Assembly: GCA_002299495.1 (NCBI GenBank)
Contig: DBNZ01000177.1
Coordinates: 1 to 7,983 of the forward strand
DNA length: 7,983 bases
From: Methylococcaceae bacterium UBA659
GTDB taxonomy: Bacteria > Pseudomonadota > Gammaproteobacteria > Methylococcales > Methylomonadaceae
Reading direction: 5' to 3'
The notes under the pieces are model-generated. The model saw only the letters and a program-made list of their open reading frames with translations, searched no databases and was not told where the DNA came from. This document shows positions 1 to 6,273 of the stretch, one piece after another (within the stretch, counting starts at the first letter, position 1; the number at the start of each line of letters is the position of its first letter). The position numbers were made by a program, and so were the translations under genes.

Positions 1-1
1 C

Positions 2-46
2 GACCTGCTGCCGGATGAGGAAAAAACCAAAACCAATTACCCATGA
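2..46 (+). CDS. C-terminal end of an unidentified upstream gene (partial)
   Basis: The second reading frame is open from the left edge to a TGA at 44-46 and gives a hydrophilic tail, DLLPDEEKTKTNYP, which looks like an ordinary protein C-terminus. Nothing in 14 residues identifies a family. Another plus-strand frame is also open for a short distance, to a TGA near base 83, so the choice of frame rests only on composition. No terminator with a T-run follows directly. Sequence to the left of the window would settle whether a gene ends here. Confidence 0.35.
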   Translation, partial: DLLPDEEKTKTNYP

Positions 47-77
47 GGTGGAACGGGGCGGTTTAGGTTGCATAAAG

Positions 78-116
78 TGCTGATATTACGCAGACATAGG
101 GTTCCGCGTAACAGCA
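78..116. repeat. Inverted repeat with one-sided bulge (hairpin)
   Basis: TGCTG (78-82) pairs with CAGCA (112-116). TTACGC (86-91) pairs with GCGTAA (106-111). The two helices are separated by a three-base bulge, ATA (83-85), on the left arm only. The loop is 14 nt (92-105). This gives 11 Watson-Crick pairs. No T-run follows on either strand, so it is not a classical intrinsic terminator. It could be a processing or structured-RNA element in the 3' region of the upstream gene. Confidence 0.45.
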
Positions 117-162
117 TCTGTAGCCAAGACTTTTGTGCATGGAGTTAGATAGCATTTTGTTA

Positions 163-187
163 ATGCCGCATCAAAATCCGTCGGCAT
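163..187. repeat. Short inverted repeat ATGCCG/CGGCAT
   Basis: ATGCCG at 163-168 and CGGCAT at 182-187 form a 6-bp stem with a 13-nt loop. There is no T-run after it. A direct repeat GCATCA (168-173 and 184-189) lies inside the same segment. It may be a protein-binding site or chance; a 6-bp stem is not strong evidence. Confidence 0.25.
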
Positions 188-286
188 CAGAAGGGGCAAA
201 TTATTAAAGCGATGGCATTGGCCAAAAATACCGCTTATATTTCCTCAGATAATTGAAATAACTTGAAAAATCATCTCGTCCGCACC

Positions 287-943
287 ATGTCACTAGCGAT
301 TTTTAACCCAGACTGCCGCCAATGCCCCCGCTTAGCCGCCTTCCTCGACGAAGTCAAACAGCAGCACCCCAGCTATCACGCCCGCCCGGTCGCGCCGTTC
401 GGCGACAACCAAGCCCGCTTGCTGATTGTCGGCCTAGCGCCGGGCATGCATGGTGCTAATGCCAGCGGACGGCCATTCACCGGCGATTATGCAGGCTTGA
501 TGTTGTACCAAACCCTGTTCGATTTTGGTTTCAGCAACCGGCCGGTTTCCGAGTCGTTGCAGGACGACCTGGAATTGAAGGCGTGCCGTATCACCAATGC
601 GGTCAAATGCCTGCCGCCGCAAAACAAGCCCGCTACCGCCGAGATTAACCAATGCAACGCCTATCTGTCCGTAGAGCTGGCCGGCCTGTCCGCCCGGTCG
701 GTGGTTTTGGCGTTAGGCGTCATCGCCCACCAAGCGGCACTTAAGGCTTGCGGCTTGAAGTCCAATTACGCCCGCTTTGCCCACCACGCCGTGCATGTTT
801 TGCCAAACGGGTTAAACCTGGTCGATTGCTACCACACCAGCCGATACAATGTGCAGACCAAACGGCTGGACCAAGCCATGTTCCGCGACGTTTTCGTGAC
901 CATTCAACGGTTGTTGCAAACCCATGAGCCCTGCAGCGCCTGA
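287..943 (+). CDS. Uracil-DNA glycosylase, family 5 (UDGb-type), iron-sulfur enzyme
   Basis: Removes uracil, and in this family often other deaminated bases, from DNA as the first step of base-excision repair in the cytoplasm. From the ATG at 287 the protein is 218 aa. Motif 1 is GLAPGMHGANASGRPFTGD at about residues 49-67, with the GAN and FTGD elements that mark family 5. Motif 3 is HTSRYN at 183-188, where the usual HPS reads HTS. Cysteines 10, 13, 108 and 123 match the four [4Fe-4S] ligands of family 4 and 5 enzymes: CxxC at the N-terminus, then KCLPPQNKP and a cysteine 15 residues later. A TTG at 263 would add eight residues. I prefer the ATG because the protein then begins just before the conserved FNPDCRQCPRL. 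Neither start has a clear Shine-Dalgarno sequence. The 3' end overlaps uvrC by 20 bp, which implies one transcript and probable translational coupling. Confidence 0.9.
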   Translation: MSLAIFNPDCRQCPRLAAFLDEVKQQHPSYHARPVAPFGDNQARLLIVGLAPGMHGANASGRPFTGDYAGLMLYQTLFDFGFSNRPVSESLQDDLELKACRITNAVKCLPPQNKPATAEINQCNAYLSVELAGLSARSVVLALGVIAHQAALKACGLKSNYARFAHHAVHVLPNGLNLVDCYHTSRYNVQTKRLDQAMFRDVFVTIQRLLQTHEPCSA

Positions 944-2765
944 AACGCCTTTCGATAGCGGGACGTTTTTAAAATCCCTGACCACCCGCCCCGGCATCTA
1001 CAAAATGTTTGATGCCCGGGGTGACATCATTTATATCGGCAAGGCGAAAAACCTTAAGAACCGCGTCGCCAGTTATTTTAAAACGCAGGCGGCCTCGCCC
1101 AAACAGCAGGTGATGGTCGGCAAGATCGCGCAGATTGAGGTCACCGTCACCCGTACCGAGGGTGAAGCCTTGTTGCTGGAGTGCCAGCAGATCAAACGGC
1201 ATAAGCCGCGCTACAACATTTGCCTGCGTGACGACAAATCCTTCCCCTACATTTATGTGTCCACGGAACATGAATTTCCCCGCCTGACCTTTTACCGGGG
1301 TTCAAAAAACAAACCGGGCAAATTTTTCGGCCCTTACCCTAGCGCCAACGCCGCCCGCGAATGCCTAAAGCTGTTGCAGAAATTGTTCCCGGTCCGGCAA
1401 TGCAGCGACGCTTTTTACAACAACCGCACCCGGCCTTGCTTGCAATACCAGATTAAACGCTGCACCGGTCCCTGCGTAGGCCTGGTCAGCTCAAACGATT
1501 ATGGCTTAGATGTCGCGGACACCTTGCTATTTTTGGCAGGCAAAGGCGAGGTTTTGATCGGCCAATTGATCGCCAAAATGGAACAAGCTTCCGGGCGGCT
1601 AGCCTTTGAACAGGCCGCCCAGCACCGCGACCAAATCGGCAGGCTGCGGACGGTATTGGAGAAAAACTCCATCCCCGGCGAGACCGGTGATGTCGACATC
1701 ATAGGTTGCGCGGTTAAGCTTAACCTGGCCTGTATCCAAGTGTTTTTTGTCAGGAATGGCCAACATCTGGGCCATAAAGCTTACTATCCTACCCTGCCGG
1801 ACGCACAATCCCCGGCCAACATCTTGCAAGCCTTCATCGCGCAACATTACCTGGACAAACAAATCCCGCATGGGCTAATCGTCAGTCATGAACTGGAGGA
1901 GGCGGAGCTGCTGGCGGAAGTCTTAAGCCAGCAAGCCCAACATCCGGTCGCCATCGCCCAGCGGGTGCGCGGCGAACGGCTTAAATGGCTGCAATTGGCC
2001 GTGACCAATGCGGAAAACTCGTTAGCGGCCAAGCTGGCCGACAAACAGGGGTTGTACGCGCGTTTTTTGAGCCTGCAACAGGAATTAGGTTTGCCGGAAC
2101 TGCCCAGTCGCTTGGAATGTTTCGACATCAGTCATACCCAAGGGCAACACACGGTGGCCTCGTGCGTCGTGTTCGACCGTGACGGCCCGGTGAAATCGGC
2201 CTACCGCCGTTTCAATATCGAGGGCGTGGCCGGGGGCGATGATTACGCCGCCATCAACCAGGCGGTGTCGCGCCGCTTTAAACGTATGCAGCAAGGCGAA
2301 CACCCCGCGCCGGATATTTTGTTCATCGACGGCGGCAAAGGCCAAGTCCATGCCGCCGAAAAGGCGCTAGCGGATTTGATGATAAACAATGTTATGATAG
2401 CCGGCGTTTCAAAGGGGCCTGACCGTAAACCCGGAATGGAAAAAATTATTCTTGCCAATCAGCAACAAGCATTGGATATCACGCCAGGTGCCAGCGGTTT
2501 GTTATTGATTCAACATATCCGTGATGAAGCACATCGTTTTGCCATCACCGGGCATCGGCAAAGGCGGGGTAAAAGCAAAAAACAATCGGTGCTGGAGGGC
2601 ATTTCCGGCTTAGGAGCCAAACGCCGGCAACTGTTGTTAAAGCAATTTGGCGGATTGCAAGGCATAACGGCGGCCGGTGCCGAAGCCTTGGCCAGCGTCG
2701 ACGGCATCAGCAAACAATTGGCACAACGCATTTACGAATATTTTCATCCCCAAGATGGCTATTGA
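924..2765 (+). CDS. uvrC: Excinuclease ABC subunit C
   Basis: Makes the 3' and 5' incisions in UvrABC nucleotide-excision repair. It is 613 aa, close to the roughly 610 aa of E. coli UvrC. A GIY-YIG nuclease domain comes first: GIY at 24-26, YIG at 37-39, K40, R47 and probable metal ligand E86. Cysteines 160, 172, 180 and 184 (spacing 12, 8, 4) match the spacing reported for the E. coli [4Fe-4S] cluster. A UVR helix pair for UvrB contact lies at about 210-246. The RNase H-like 5' nuclease follows, with D401 (FDISH), D469 (FIDGGKGQ) and H537 (RDEAHRF). Tandem helix-hairpin-helix motifs are at about 559-605, including ISGLGAKRRQ. All catalytic residues I know are present. The start lies inside the glycosylase gene and the end overlaps pgsA by 11 bp. 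Neither junction has a strong ribosome-binding site, so translation is probably coupled. Confidence 0.97.
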   Translation: MSPAAPETPFDSGTFLKSLTTRPGIYKMFDARGDIIYIGKAKNLKNRVASYFKTQAASPKQQVMVGKIAQIEVTVTRTEGEALLLECQQIKRHKPRYNICLRDDKSFPYIYVSTEHEFPRLTFYRGSKNKPGKFFGPYPSANAARECLKLLQKLFPVRQCSDAFYNNRTRPCLQYQIKRCTGPCVGLVSSNDYGLDVADTLLFLAGKGEVLIGQLIAKMEQASGRLAFEQAAQHRDQIGRLRTVLEKNSIPGETGDVDIIGCAVKLNLACIQVFFVRNGQHLGHKAYYPTLPDAQSPANILQAFIAQHYLDKQIPHGLIVSHELEEAELLAEVLSQQAQHPVAIAQRVRGERLKWLQLAVTNAENSLAAKLADKQGLYARFLSLQQELGLPELPSRLECFDISHTQGQHTVASCVVFDRDGPVKSAYRRFNIEGVAGGDDYAAINQAVSRRFKRMQQGEHPAPDILFIDGGKGQVHAAEKALADLMINNVMIAGVSKGPDRKPGMEKIILANQQQALDITPGASGLLLIQHIRDEAHRFAITGHRQRRGKSKKQSVLEGISGLGAKRRQLLLKQFGGLQGITAAGAEALASVDGISKQLAQRIYEYFHPQDGY

Positions 2766-3318
2766 ATATAACTTGCCCACCAACATCACTTTATTGAGGA
2801 TCGCCCTCATCCCTTTGTTGATCGTGGTGTTTTATTTGCCTTGGGAATTTTCCAACCAGGCCTGCACCGGCATTTTTATTATCGCCGGCATAACCGATTG
2901 GCTGGATGGCTATCTGGCGCGAAAAATGGATATGGAAACCCCGTTTGGCGCATTTTTGGACCCGGTCGCCGATAAGTTAATGGTGGCCTGCGTTTTGGTC
3001 ATTATCGTCCAACAACAAGCCAGCCCTTATTTGGCCATCCCGGCCGTGGTCATTATCGGCCGGGAAATCACGATTGCGTCGCTCAGGGAATGGATGGCGG
3101 AAATAGGCCAACGGGCGACAGTGAAAGTATCCCAACTGGCCAAATGGAAAACCGCCGTGCAAATGGTCGCCATTGGCCTGTTGTTGTATCGCGATGACTT
3201 ATGGGGTCTGCCGATTAATGCCATGGGGTATGGCTTGCTTTATGTCGCCGCCTTGTTGACGCTTTGGTCAATGTGGAAATATTTGCAGGCCGCATTGAAT
3301 GTGATGGCAAGAACATGA
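2755..3318 (+). CDS. pgsA: CDP-diacylglycerol--glycerol-3-phosphate 3-phosphatidyltransferase
   Basis: Inner-membrane enzyme that makes phosphatidylglycerophosphate from CDP-diacylglycerol and glycerol-3-phosphate, the committed step towards phosphatidylglycerol and cardiolipin. It is 187 aa, about the usual length. The full CDP-alcohol phosphotransferase signature is present: D48, D51-G52, A55-R56, G65, D69 and D73. Several hydrophobic stretches fit a multi-spanning protein, for example about residues 13-26, 35-45, 77-105 and 150-175. The frame is open back to 2677, but the ATG at 2755 gives MAIEYNLPTNITLLRI, the normal PgsA N-terminus, so I use it. It overlaps the uvrC stop by 11 bp. The uvrC-pgsA order is common in gammaproteobacteria. 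Often a tRNA gene follows; none is visible here. Confidence 0.96.
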   Translation: MAIEYNLPTNITLLRIALIPLLIVVFYLPWEFSNQACTGIFIIAGITDWLDGYLARKMDMETPFGAFLDPVADKLMVACVLVIIVQQQASPYLAIPAVVIIGREITIASLREWMAEIGQRATVKVSQLAKWKTAVQMVAIGLLLYRDDLWGLPINAMGYGLLYVAALLTLWSMWKYLQAALNVMART

Positions 3319-3429
3319 CGCCGTTCGGCAAGCCATAAAGTAAGGCGCCGCCAACCACTAACGACCAATTTTTTTGGTTACACACACTATTCGGGAAACG
3401 GCCTAGAGAATTGGCCGTGAAAAAAGCAC
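3319..3429. other. Gap between pgsA and the tetR-type gene
   Basis: This 111-bp gap contains ACCAA-TTTTT-TTGGT (3364-3378), an AT-rich interrupted palindrome whose T-run (3369-3375) might act as a weak transcription end. There is no GC-rich stem before the T-run. A second, better palindrome at 3398-3418 is listed separately. I could not pair a -35 with a -10 convincingly, so whether the regulator has its own promoter is open. Confidence 0.4.
3398..3418. promoter_or_regulatory. Candidate operator: interrupted palindrome before the TetR-family gene
   Basis: ACGGCC (3398-3403) and GGCCGT (3413-3418) are perfect inverted arms separated by 9 bp, TAGAGAATT. The element ends 11 bp before the ATG at 3430. 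TetR-family dimers usually bind such palindromes of about 15-25 bp near their own gene, so autoregulation is a reasonable inference. There is no T-run on either side, which argues against a terminator. No second copy in the window supports it. Confidence 0.4.
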
Positions 3430-4041
3430 ATGGATCAAGAAAAAGACACGCCCGCGGGCAAACACGACACCCAAGAAAAAATCCTGCTGGCGGCATTAAG
3501 GCTGTTTGCCGAAAAAGGCTATTTCAATACCTCGCTAACCGACATCACCCGGGCGGCGGGCCTGAAATCCCCCCAGGGCATCTATCATCATTTTGCCAAT
3601 AAACACGCAATCGCCGTTATGCTCTACGAGAGCATCTTAGACAATTTGAATGTTTCCATTGACGACATTCGGCGCAAGCAGCAGTCCGCCGCAGACCAGC
3701 TTAGGGATATTGTTGATTTGTTCTTTAGGTTGGCCGACGAAGCGCCAGAAATCATGCGGTTTTTGTTGCTACTGAGAATAGAAGAAATTTTGCCCGAACA
3801 AAAAAAGCTGGCTGAAACCGCCGCCTTCATCAAAATTTACAAAATATTCCAATACGGAATCCGTTCAGGGGAAATCCGCAGCATTGATCCGCAACTGGCC
3901 AACGGCTATTTTTTTGGGGTTATAAACAATACATTGCGTATGGCCTTGGACGGGGTGTTGGATAAAAAAGCCGACGCTTACCTACCGCAAACCTGGTTGA
4001 TGGCCTGGAATCTCATCGCCAAAAAATCATCCTGCTTTTAG
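3430..4041 (+). CDS. TetR/AcrR-family transcriptional regulator
   Basis: A 203-aa one-component repressor by family, probably a dimer whose C-terminal half binds an unknown small ligand. The N-terminal helix-turn-helix spans about residues 14-60: ILLAALRLFAEKGYFNTSL, then DITRAAG and IYHHFANK. The turn and recognition-helix segment GLKSPQGIYHHF is one residue longer than the commonest pattern (G-[VIL]-x-x-G-x-[LI]-Y-x-H-F). Residues 70-203 are helical and not recognisable for ligand. Spacing before the ATG is A-rich (GAAAAAAGCAC) with no real Shine-Dalgarno sequence. The gene follows pgsA on the same strand after 111 bp and runs tail-to-tail into the CHAD gene with only 17 bp between stops. 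Targets are unknown; its own promoter is the likeliest through the palindrome at 3398-3418. Confidence 0.9.
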   Translation: MDQEKDTPAGKHDTQEKILLAALRLFAEKGYFNTSLTDITRAAGLKSPQGIYHHFANKHAIAVMLYESILDNLNVSIDDIRRKQQSAADQLRDIVDLFFRLADEAPEIMRFLLLLRIEEILPEQKKLAETAAFIKIYKIFQYGIRSGEIRSIDPQLANGYFFGVINNTLRMALDGVLDKKADAYLPQTWLMAWNLIAKKSSCF

Positions 4042-4058
4042 CTTGGGCTGATGGCGGA

Positions 4059-5588
4059 TTAGCCGGCTTGGCCGGAAAACAAGCGTTTAAAGCCTTTTTG
4101 GGTCTTAGGCTCCCGAAACTCCCTGTACACATCGGCAAAACCCGTTCTAACCGTAAGCTGGGCGTCGCTTAAGTGCTGCACCAGCATACCCATCGCCATT
4201 AAAGTTTCCGCAGGGACATGTCTGGCTTGTAACTCCGACCCGAATTGCAACAAATGCGTCTCTTGGACTTGGAAATCTTGAAAATTCCCTAGCACTTCCT
4301 GCAAGGCTTTCAAATGTCGAAGCAACGGCTTTAGTTCTTTTTTCGGATAAAGGCTATCGAAAAACTCCAACAAATAGCGTAATTTTTTGCAACTTTTCCT
4401 TAATTCATGCAGGGCTTCAGGTGCGGAATCATCGCAAATGGCATCGCCTTCTTTAATTACCCGCCGGTAGGCCTGCCAAATCCTTATATCCGCCAATTGT
4501 TTGATTGGCCATTTTGCGGCGGGCTCGGGAGGATACCGTGCACATTGTTCCCTCAAATACTGCCCCCATCTTGCCATGCCTTGCAAGTATCTGTCTGAGC
4601 TCAGTTTTTTTGCCATCTCTTGTTGGCTTTGCTGCTGTCTGGTAAACAAATACGCGTGTAGCGGGTCCATGTGCCCACGGACAAATTCAGGCAAGCTGTT
4701 TTTGTAACCCTCAAAATTTAATAGATAGACATCAAAATCACGAGTGGGACCGGTAATTTGCCCTAGCCAAGAAAAAAATTCGCCGGTCTCTGACCGTATC
4801 GCCCCCGGCAACACGCCTTTAAGCTGGCCTAAGCCGGTCCGCGTCTTGCGGATGGCCACCCTAAAATCGTGCAAGAATTCACTGTCAATATCGGCAATCA
4901 CCCAGGATTCATTGGCTTTTATGATGTTCAGTAAACGGCTATAAATGTGTTTACAGGCAATGTCTGCCCGCAAGTCGTAAGCTAAGCGGATATCTAGCTT
5001 GGCCGAATAGTCCCTTAGGCTCCTGCCTTGTCTGCTCAAGACCCAATCAATCAGGGGTTCTTTGACCGCTGAAACCGCCAGTTTTGAGGTCATAAAAGCA
5101 ACGGCATTTTCAGCGGCGTTTTGATAACCTTTAATGGGCATAAGCGTGACCCGGCAACATGGCAGATCTGCGTAATAGTCGATATGCAACCTGGCCACGG
5201 TTTTTTCATTGGAGTTGACGAGCTTGGCCTGAAAGCTTTCAAAATCGACTGACGCAACCAGGATTAACGCCCGCATTTCCAAAACGGGTTGCAATAGCTT
5301 TTTCAGGCTTTGCCGCTGAAATTGATCGGCAAAAGCGGGCGTACTGGTGATGGCCTCACTATCCACCACGGCATTGTCAGCAAGTTGCCGTAAACTAAAC
5401 CGCGACCCCTTGCCAACATTCACCACTTCTGCGACCCATCCGTTTGAATACAAGCGCCAATCAAAACTATCGTAGAATGTTTTGCTGGCCAGCTCGCGTC
5501 CGACCAAATGCAAGCCCACCTGTTGGCTCATTTCGGTGATTAACTTTTCTGCTGGCAGGTTAGCCGGTAACTCAAATTGCGTCTGCAT
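4059..5588 (-). CDS. CHAD domain protein with a degenerate CYTH-like N-terminal half
   Basis: 509 aa from the ATG at 5588. A TTG at 5597 would add three residues; neither has a clear Shine-Dalgarno sequence. Residues about 225-500 are a CHAD domain, a helical bundle with conserved basic and histidine residues that binds inorganic polyphosphate. It shows both characteristic repeats: FLHDFRVAIRKTRTGL with H240, and ALHELRKSCKKLRYLLEFF with H394, plus LGQITGPTRDFDVYL and LQEVLGNFQDFQVQ. Residues 1 to about 200 take the place of the CYTH (triphosphate tunnel) domain often fused to CHAD. The usual ExExK signature near the N-terminus appears as QTQFE (residues 2-6), without its acidic pair or lysine. 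Later strands such as VARLHIDYY are CYTH-like but the match is loose. A polyphosphate-binding or scaffold role is inferred; triphosphatase activity is doubtful. No signal peptide is visible, so it is probably cytoplasmic. It is divergent from sixA. Confidence 0.88.
   Translation of the reverse strand: MQTQFELPANLPAEKLITEMSQQVGLHLVGRELASKTFYDSFDWRLYSNGWVAEVVNVGKGSRFSLRQLADNAVVDSEAITSTPAFADQFQRQSLKKLLQPVLEMRALILVASVDFESFQAKLVNSNEKTVARLHIDYYADLPCCRVTLMPIKGYQNAAENAVAFMTSKLAVSAVKEPLIDWVLSRQGRSLRDYSAKLDIRLAYDLRADIACKHIYSRLLNIIKANESWVIADIDSEFLHDFRVAIRKTRTGLGQLKGVLPGAIRSETGEFFSWLGQITGPTRDFDVYLLNFEGYKNSLPEFVRGHMDPLHAYLFTRQQQSQQEMAKKLSSDRYLQGMARWGQYLREQCARYPPEPAAKWPIKQLADIRIWQAYRRVIKEGDAICDDSAPEALHELRKSCKKLRYLLEFFDSLYPKKELKPLLRHLKALQEVLGNFQDFQVQETHLLQFGSELQARHVPAETLMAMGMLVQHLSDAQLTVRTGFADVYREFREPKTQKGFKRLFSGQAG
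4063..4075. repeat. GC hairpin at the convergent gene ends
   Basis: CCGGC (4063-4067), TTG loop, GCCGG (4071-4075) form a perfect 5-bp stem. It lies in the last codons of the CHAD gene and 21 bp after the tetR-type stop. No T-run follows on either strand, so termination would be weak at best. I record it because convergent genes 17 bp apart need some transcription end here and nothing better is visible. Confidence 0.3.
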
Positions 5589-5597
5589 AAATGCCAA

Positions 5598-5695
5598 TGG
5601 CCGCTATTCTTGATGAAGGCGCTGTGGCCCGTGGTTGTATCATATCGGGCAGTATAACGAATTGACCGCCAACAAACACTGAAGACCCATACCCT
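5598..5695. promoter_or_regulatory. Divergent promoter region between the CHAD gene and sixA
   Basis: This gap separates two outward-reading genes, so at least two promoters are expected. On the plus strand TATAAC (5653-5658) resembles a -10, about 38 bp before the sixA ATG. On the minus strand TATGAT (complement of 5639-5644) and TATACT (complement of 5651-5656) are candidates. None has a good TTGACA-like -35 at 16-18 bp. The overlap of opposite -10 candidates at 5651-5658 could couple the two genes' expression. The gap is seen; the exact sites are guesses. Confidence 0.3.
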
Positions 5696-6211
5696 ATGTC
5701 AAGAGAACTTTGCTTGCTTCGTCACGGTAAGGCCGTTGTCGATGAAAAAAATAATGATTTTGCCCGCCCGTTGACTGGACGCGGCAACCGTGACGCCTAT
5801 AACATAGGCGTTTTGATGCGCCGTGAGCATTGGCCGCCCGACTTTATCCTCAGCTCGCCCGCCACGCGGGCGTTAGCTACGGCAACCTGCACCGCCCAGG
5901 CACTGGGTTTGGATGCAGGCGCTATCAAGCAGGACCTACGCCTATATTTTCAGGGCATCACCCAAATCAAAGCCGTTTTGGCAACGGTTTCGCCATCGCT
6001 GAAGCGGGTTTTGTTGGTCGGGCATAATCCGGACTTGGAAGATTTGCTGCTTGATCTTGCTGGTTCTGAAAGTTTGCCTGCACGGGACAAACTAATGCCC
6101 ACGGCCACCTTAGTGCGGCTGCAAATGCCTGATGATTGGCGACAGCTTTCTACCAACTGTGGCAAAATAGTATCATTCACGTTGGCAAAACAATTGCTAG
6201 GGGAAAAATGA
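5696..6211 (+). CDS. sixA: SixA-type phosphohistidine phosphatase (histidine phosphatase family)
   Basis: Small cytoplasmic histidine-phosphatase-superfamily enzyme. E. coli SixA dephosphorylates phosphohistidine on signalling or phosphotransfer proteins. This one is 171 aa, against about 161 for E. coli. The core is intact: R9-H10-G11 with nucleophile H10 in LCLLRHGKA, R58 in LSSPATRA, and H110 in LLVGHNPDLEDLL. The short length and absence of an obvious insertion carrying the acid residue favour SixA over phosphoglycerate-mutase-type relatives. It starts at ATG 5696 after a weak GAAGA. It is divergent from the CHAD gene and 111 bp upstream of pstS on the same strand. The substrate is unknown; a phosphohistidine formed on a neighbouring protein is speculative. 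Confidence 0.9.
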   Translation: MSRELCLLRHGKAVVDEKNNDFARPLTGRGNRDAYNIGVLMRREHWPPDFILSSPATRALATATCTAQALGLDAGAIKQDLRLYFQGITQIKAVLATVSPSLKRVLLVGHNPDLEDLLLDLAGSESLPARDKLMPTATLVRLQMPDDWRQLSTNCGKIVSFTLAKQLLGEK

Positions 6212-6273
6212 ACGGCGATTTGACCCTTTCGCAAGCCAACAAAAAATCTACGCGTAATAAGCTTGTCACATAA
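6208..6273 (+). CDS. Possible 21-codon ORF coupled to the sixA stop
   Basis: The sixA stop is part of ATGA: ATG at 6208-6210 overlaps TGA at 6209-6211. AGGGG at 6199-6203 sits 4 bp before it, a better Shine-Dalgarno match than most starts in this window. The ORF runs 21 codons to TAA at 6271-6273. The peptide begins MNGDLTLSQANKK and is polar and basic, with no recognisable family. It may be a leader peptide or small protein, the broken start of a lost gene, or chance. Its end overlaps the possible Pho box before pstS. Confidence 0.25.
   Translation: MNGDLTLSQANKKSTRNKLVT

Larger units (their letters stand above)
47..286. other. Non-coding stretch upstream of the glycosylase gene
   Basis: About 240 bp without a convincing reading frame. 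It holds two inverted repeats, annotated separately, and an AT-rich patch at about 226-270. GATAAT at 248-253 and TATATT at 236-241 resemble -10 hexamers. Neither has a good -35 at 16-18 bp, so I do not call a promoter, although one for the downstream block probably lies here. A short direct repeat TTGAAA occurs at 253-258 and 263-268. Confidence 0.5.

Noticed and set aside
2677..2754. Upstream extension of pgsA
   Set aside because: The frame is open, but these 26 codons lie wholly inside the uvrC helix-hairpin-helix region and precede the normal PgsA N-terminus at 2755.
3364..3378. ACCAA-T5-TTGGT as an intrinsic terminator of pgsA
   Set aside because: The T-run is the loop, not a tail after a GC-rich stem, so it lacks the form of a Rho-independent terminator.
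3319..3429. tRNA gene after pgsA, as in many gammaproteobacteria
   Set aside because: I find no acceptor stem, T-arm GTTC box or cloverleaf in this gap.
4407..4944. Plus-strand ORFs inside the CHAD gene
   Set aside because: They are opposite-strand shadows of a well-supported minus-strand gene, with no recognisable family or initiation signal.
6215..6232. GCGA/TCGC hairpin after sixA as a terminator
   Set aside because: Only 4 bp of stem, a 10-nt loop and no T-run; it also lies inside the possible small ORF.
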